This document shows, piece by piece, positions 16,051 to 17,152 of a DNA stretch of 17,152 nucleotides. Numbering within the stretch: the stretch's first letter is position 1; each line of letters begins with the position of its first letter. The notes below the pieces were generated by a model. It did not search any database and was not told where the DNA came from. It worked only from the letters and a program-made list of their open reading frames with translations. This DNA comes from CAYSIX01 sp964431205 (GTDB taxonomy: Bacteria > Planctomycetota > Phycisphaerae > Phycisphaerales > Phycisphaeraceae), in assembly GCA_964431205.1 (NCBI GenBank), contig CAYSIX010000074.1:1-17152 (forward strand), given 5' to 3'. The translations under genes were made by a program, and so were the position numbers.

Positions 16051-17152
16051 ATGCGATCCCCTCACGCCCGCTCGACCGCCCACGCCCGCCGCCACCTTCT
16101 CCCTCTCCCCGCGGGTGCCGCGCTGTCTTGTGCCCCCCTCCCCCCGGGAGAGGGCCGGGGTGCGGGCCGAACGCCATCGACGCCCGCCACGCGCCTGCGC
16201 GCGCCGCGTCTGACAACCGCCCTCGCTCTGCTCACCCTCGCGTGCCTGCTCCCCGCCGCGACGGCGCTCGCCTCGCCCATCACCGGCCTGACCGCCTCCG
16301 GCCACGACAGCCGCGTCGACCTCGTCTGGGACCGCGTCTCCCAGACCGACGAGGACCGCTTCAACGTCTACCGCGCCGCCTCGGCCGACGGCCCCTTCGA
16401 GAAAATCAACGACCAGCCCCACCGCATCCACGTCTACAGCGACTTCATCGGCCGCAACGACCAGACCTTCCACTACCGCGTCACGCAGATCACCGACGCC
16501 GGCGAGTCCGAGCCCTCCCCCGTCGTCTCCGCCACCCCCCACGCCATGACCGACGACGAGCTGCTCACCTCCGTCCAGCTCGCCACCTTCCGCTACTTCT
16601 GGCACTTCGGCCACCCCGTCAGCGGCCTGGCACGCGAGGGCTACGGCCACCCGCGGCAGACCGTCACCACCGGCGGCAGCGGCTTCGGCATGATGGCCAT
16701 CATCGTCGGTGCCGAACGCGGCTTCGTCACACGCGAACAGGCCGCCCAGCGCCTGCTCACCACCGTCCGATTCCTCGAAGACGTCACCCCTCGCTACCAC
16801 GGCGTCTGGGCCCACTGGCTCAACGGCGAAACCGGTGAAACCATCGCCTTCGCCACCGAACGCGACAACGGCGGCGACACCGTCGAGTCCTCCTTCCTCA
16901 TCCAGGGCCTGCTCACCGTCGCCCAGTACTTCAACCGCGACAACCCCGTCGAGAACGAGCTCCGCCAGCGCATCAACCGCCTCTGGCGCGAGATGGAGTG
17001 GGACTGGTACCTCCGCGAGCCCGACGGCCGAACCCTCTACTGGCACTGGTCCCCCGACTTCGGCTGGGCCATGAACCACCGCATCCACGGCTTCAACGAG
17101 TGCCACATCACCTACCTGCTCGCCATGGCCTCACCCCCCCACCCCACCCCCC
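16051..17152 (+). CDS. Exported glucoamylase-family protein with FN3-like domain, 5' part
   Basis: The frame is open to the right edge (367 complete codons). Residues ~54-74 (LTTALALLTLACLLPAATALA) form a signal sequence, cleavage likely after ALA. About 76-163 is an FN3-like module (LVWDRVSQTDEDRFNVYRAA, YRVTQITDAGESEPSP). From about 166 it matches the glucoamylase/beta-glucosidase-type family (PF10091-like): TVTTGGSGFGMMAIIVGAER, VWAHWLNGETGE, RDNGGDTVESSFLIQGLLTV, LYWHWSPDFGWAMNHRIHG, FNECHITYLLAMASP. Relatives act on glucans or oligosaccharides; the substrate here is unknown. The start is firm: AAGGAG (16039-16044) lies 6 nt before the ATG. Residues ~14-47 come from palindromic repeat sequence lying before the signal core. 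The gene follows DUF4159 by 68 nt and may share its transcript. Confidence 0.9.
   Translation, partial: MRSPHARSTAHARRHLLPLPAGAALSCAPLPPGEGRGAGRTPSTPATRLRAPRLTTALALLTLACLLPAATALASPITGLTASGHDSRVDLVWDRVSQTDEDRFNVYRAASADGPFEKINDQPHRIHVYSDFIGRNDQTFHYRVTQITDAGESEPSPVVSATPHAMTDDELLTSVQLATFRYFWHFGHPVSGLAREGYGHPRQTVTTGGSGFGMMAIIVGAERGFVTREQAAQRLLTTVRFLEDVTPRYHGVWAHWLNGETGETIAFATERDNGGDTVESSFLIQGLLTVAQYFNRDNPVENELRQRINRLWREMEWDWYLREPDGRTLYWHWSPDFGWAMNHRIHGFNECHITYLLAMASPPHPTP
16123..16189. repeat. Repeat type B, copy 2, inside the glucoamylase gene
   Basis: Aligns without gaps to 15161-15227 with about six mismatches, including the CTGTCTTGT lead and the CCGAACGCCATCGACG tail. It is read in the same frame as copy 1 (PPGEGRGAGRTPSTPA). 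Just before it, 16111-16119 reads GCGGGTGCC, the first bases of repeat A, and 16099-16110 reads CTCCCTCTCCCC, a second partial B arm. This looks like the composite A-B array of the DUF4159 gene with the A hairpin deleted. Confidence 0.85.

Noticed and set aside
15860..16216. A 118-codon minus-strand frame spanning the DUF4159/glucoamylase junction
   Set aside because: It consists of complemented repeat sequence and the ends of two well-supported plus-strand genes.

Overview
The window is about 70% GC and has the character of a planctomycete chromosome, most likely of the class Phycisphaerae. The clues are a BatA-like/vWA/DUF4175-like/DUF4159 gene cluster, large secreted propeller and SpoIVB-S55 proteins, a basic Lys/Ala-rich DUF2934 protein, and dispersed palindromic repeats beginning GGGTGCCACGG. 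This placement is an inference from gene content, not from a phylogenetic marker. A run of ten Ns shows that the sequence is a scaffold.

Layout. Positions 1-5908 are a minus-strand block read right to left: a SpoIVB-type S55 peptidase-like exported protein, an exported beta-propeller/Ig-like protein, ribosomal protein L34 (rpmH) 2 nt after it, and enolase (eno; its C-terminal end lies outside the window). At 5909-6100 a divergent promoter region separates this block from plus-strand ribonuclease III (rnc). Positions 6866-7117 are a hairpin-rich convergent spacer. It is followed by minus-strand genes for a small DUF2934 protein with a histone-H1-like tail and a BCP-type peroxiredoxin (bcp), separated by a 336-bp spacer.

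Positions 8467-15982 hold a plus-strand operon-like cluster: a BatA-like vWA membrane protein (interrupted in the assembly by the N run), a second vWA/GATase-like membrane protein overlapping it by 1 nt, a DUF4175-like membrane protein, and a secreted DUF4159 protein. Together they look like a membrane/periplasmic Bat-type complex of unknown function. The MoxR ATPase and DUF58 partners usual for such clusters are absent from the window. An exported glucoamylase-family protein with an FN3-like domain starts at 16051 and runs off the right edge.

The most unusual feature is a set of palindromic repeats. One full copy lies between the second vWA gene and the DUF4175-like gene. Others lie inside the first ~300 bp of the DUF4159 gene and the first ~150 bp of the glucoamylase gene, between well-supported start codons and the hydrophobic signal sequences. 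They keep the reading frame, and the shared repeat is read in the same frame in both genes, so two neighbouring exported proteins appear to carry repeat-encoded N-terminal extensions. Other points of interest are an RNase III whose usual fourth acidic catalytic position is alanine, an rpmH gene detached from rnpA/dnaA, and an assembly artefact that falsely splits the BatA-like gene.
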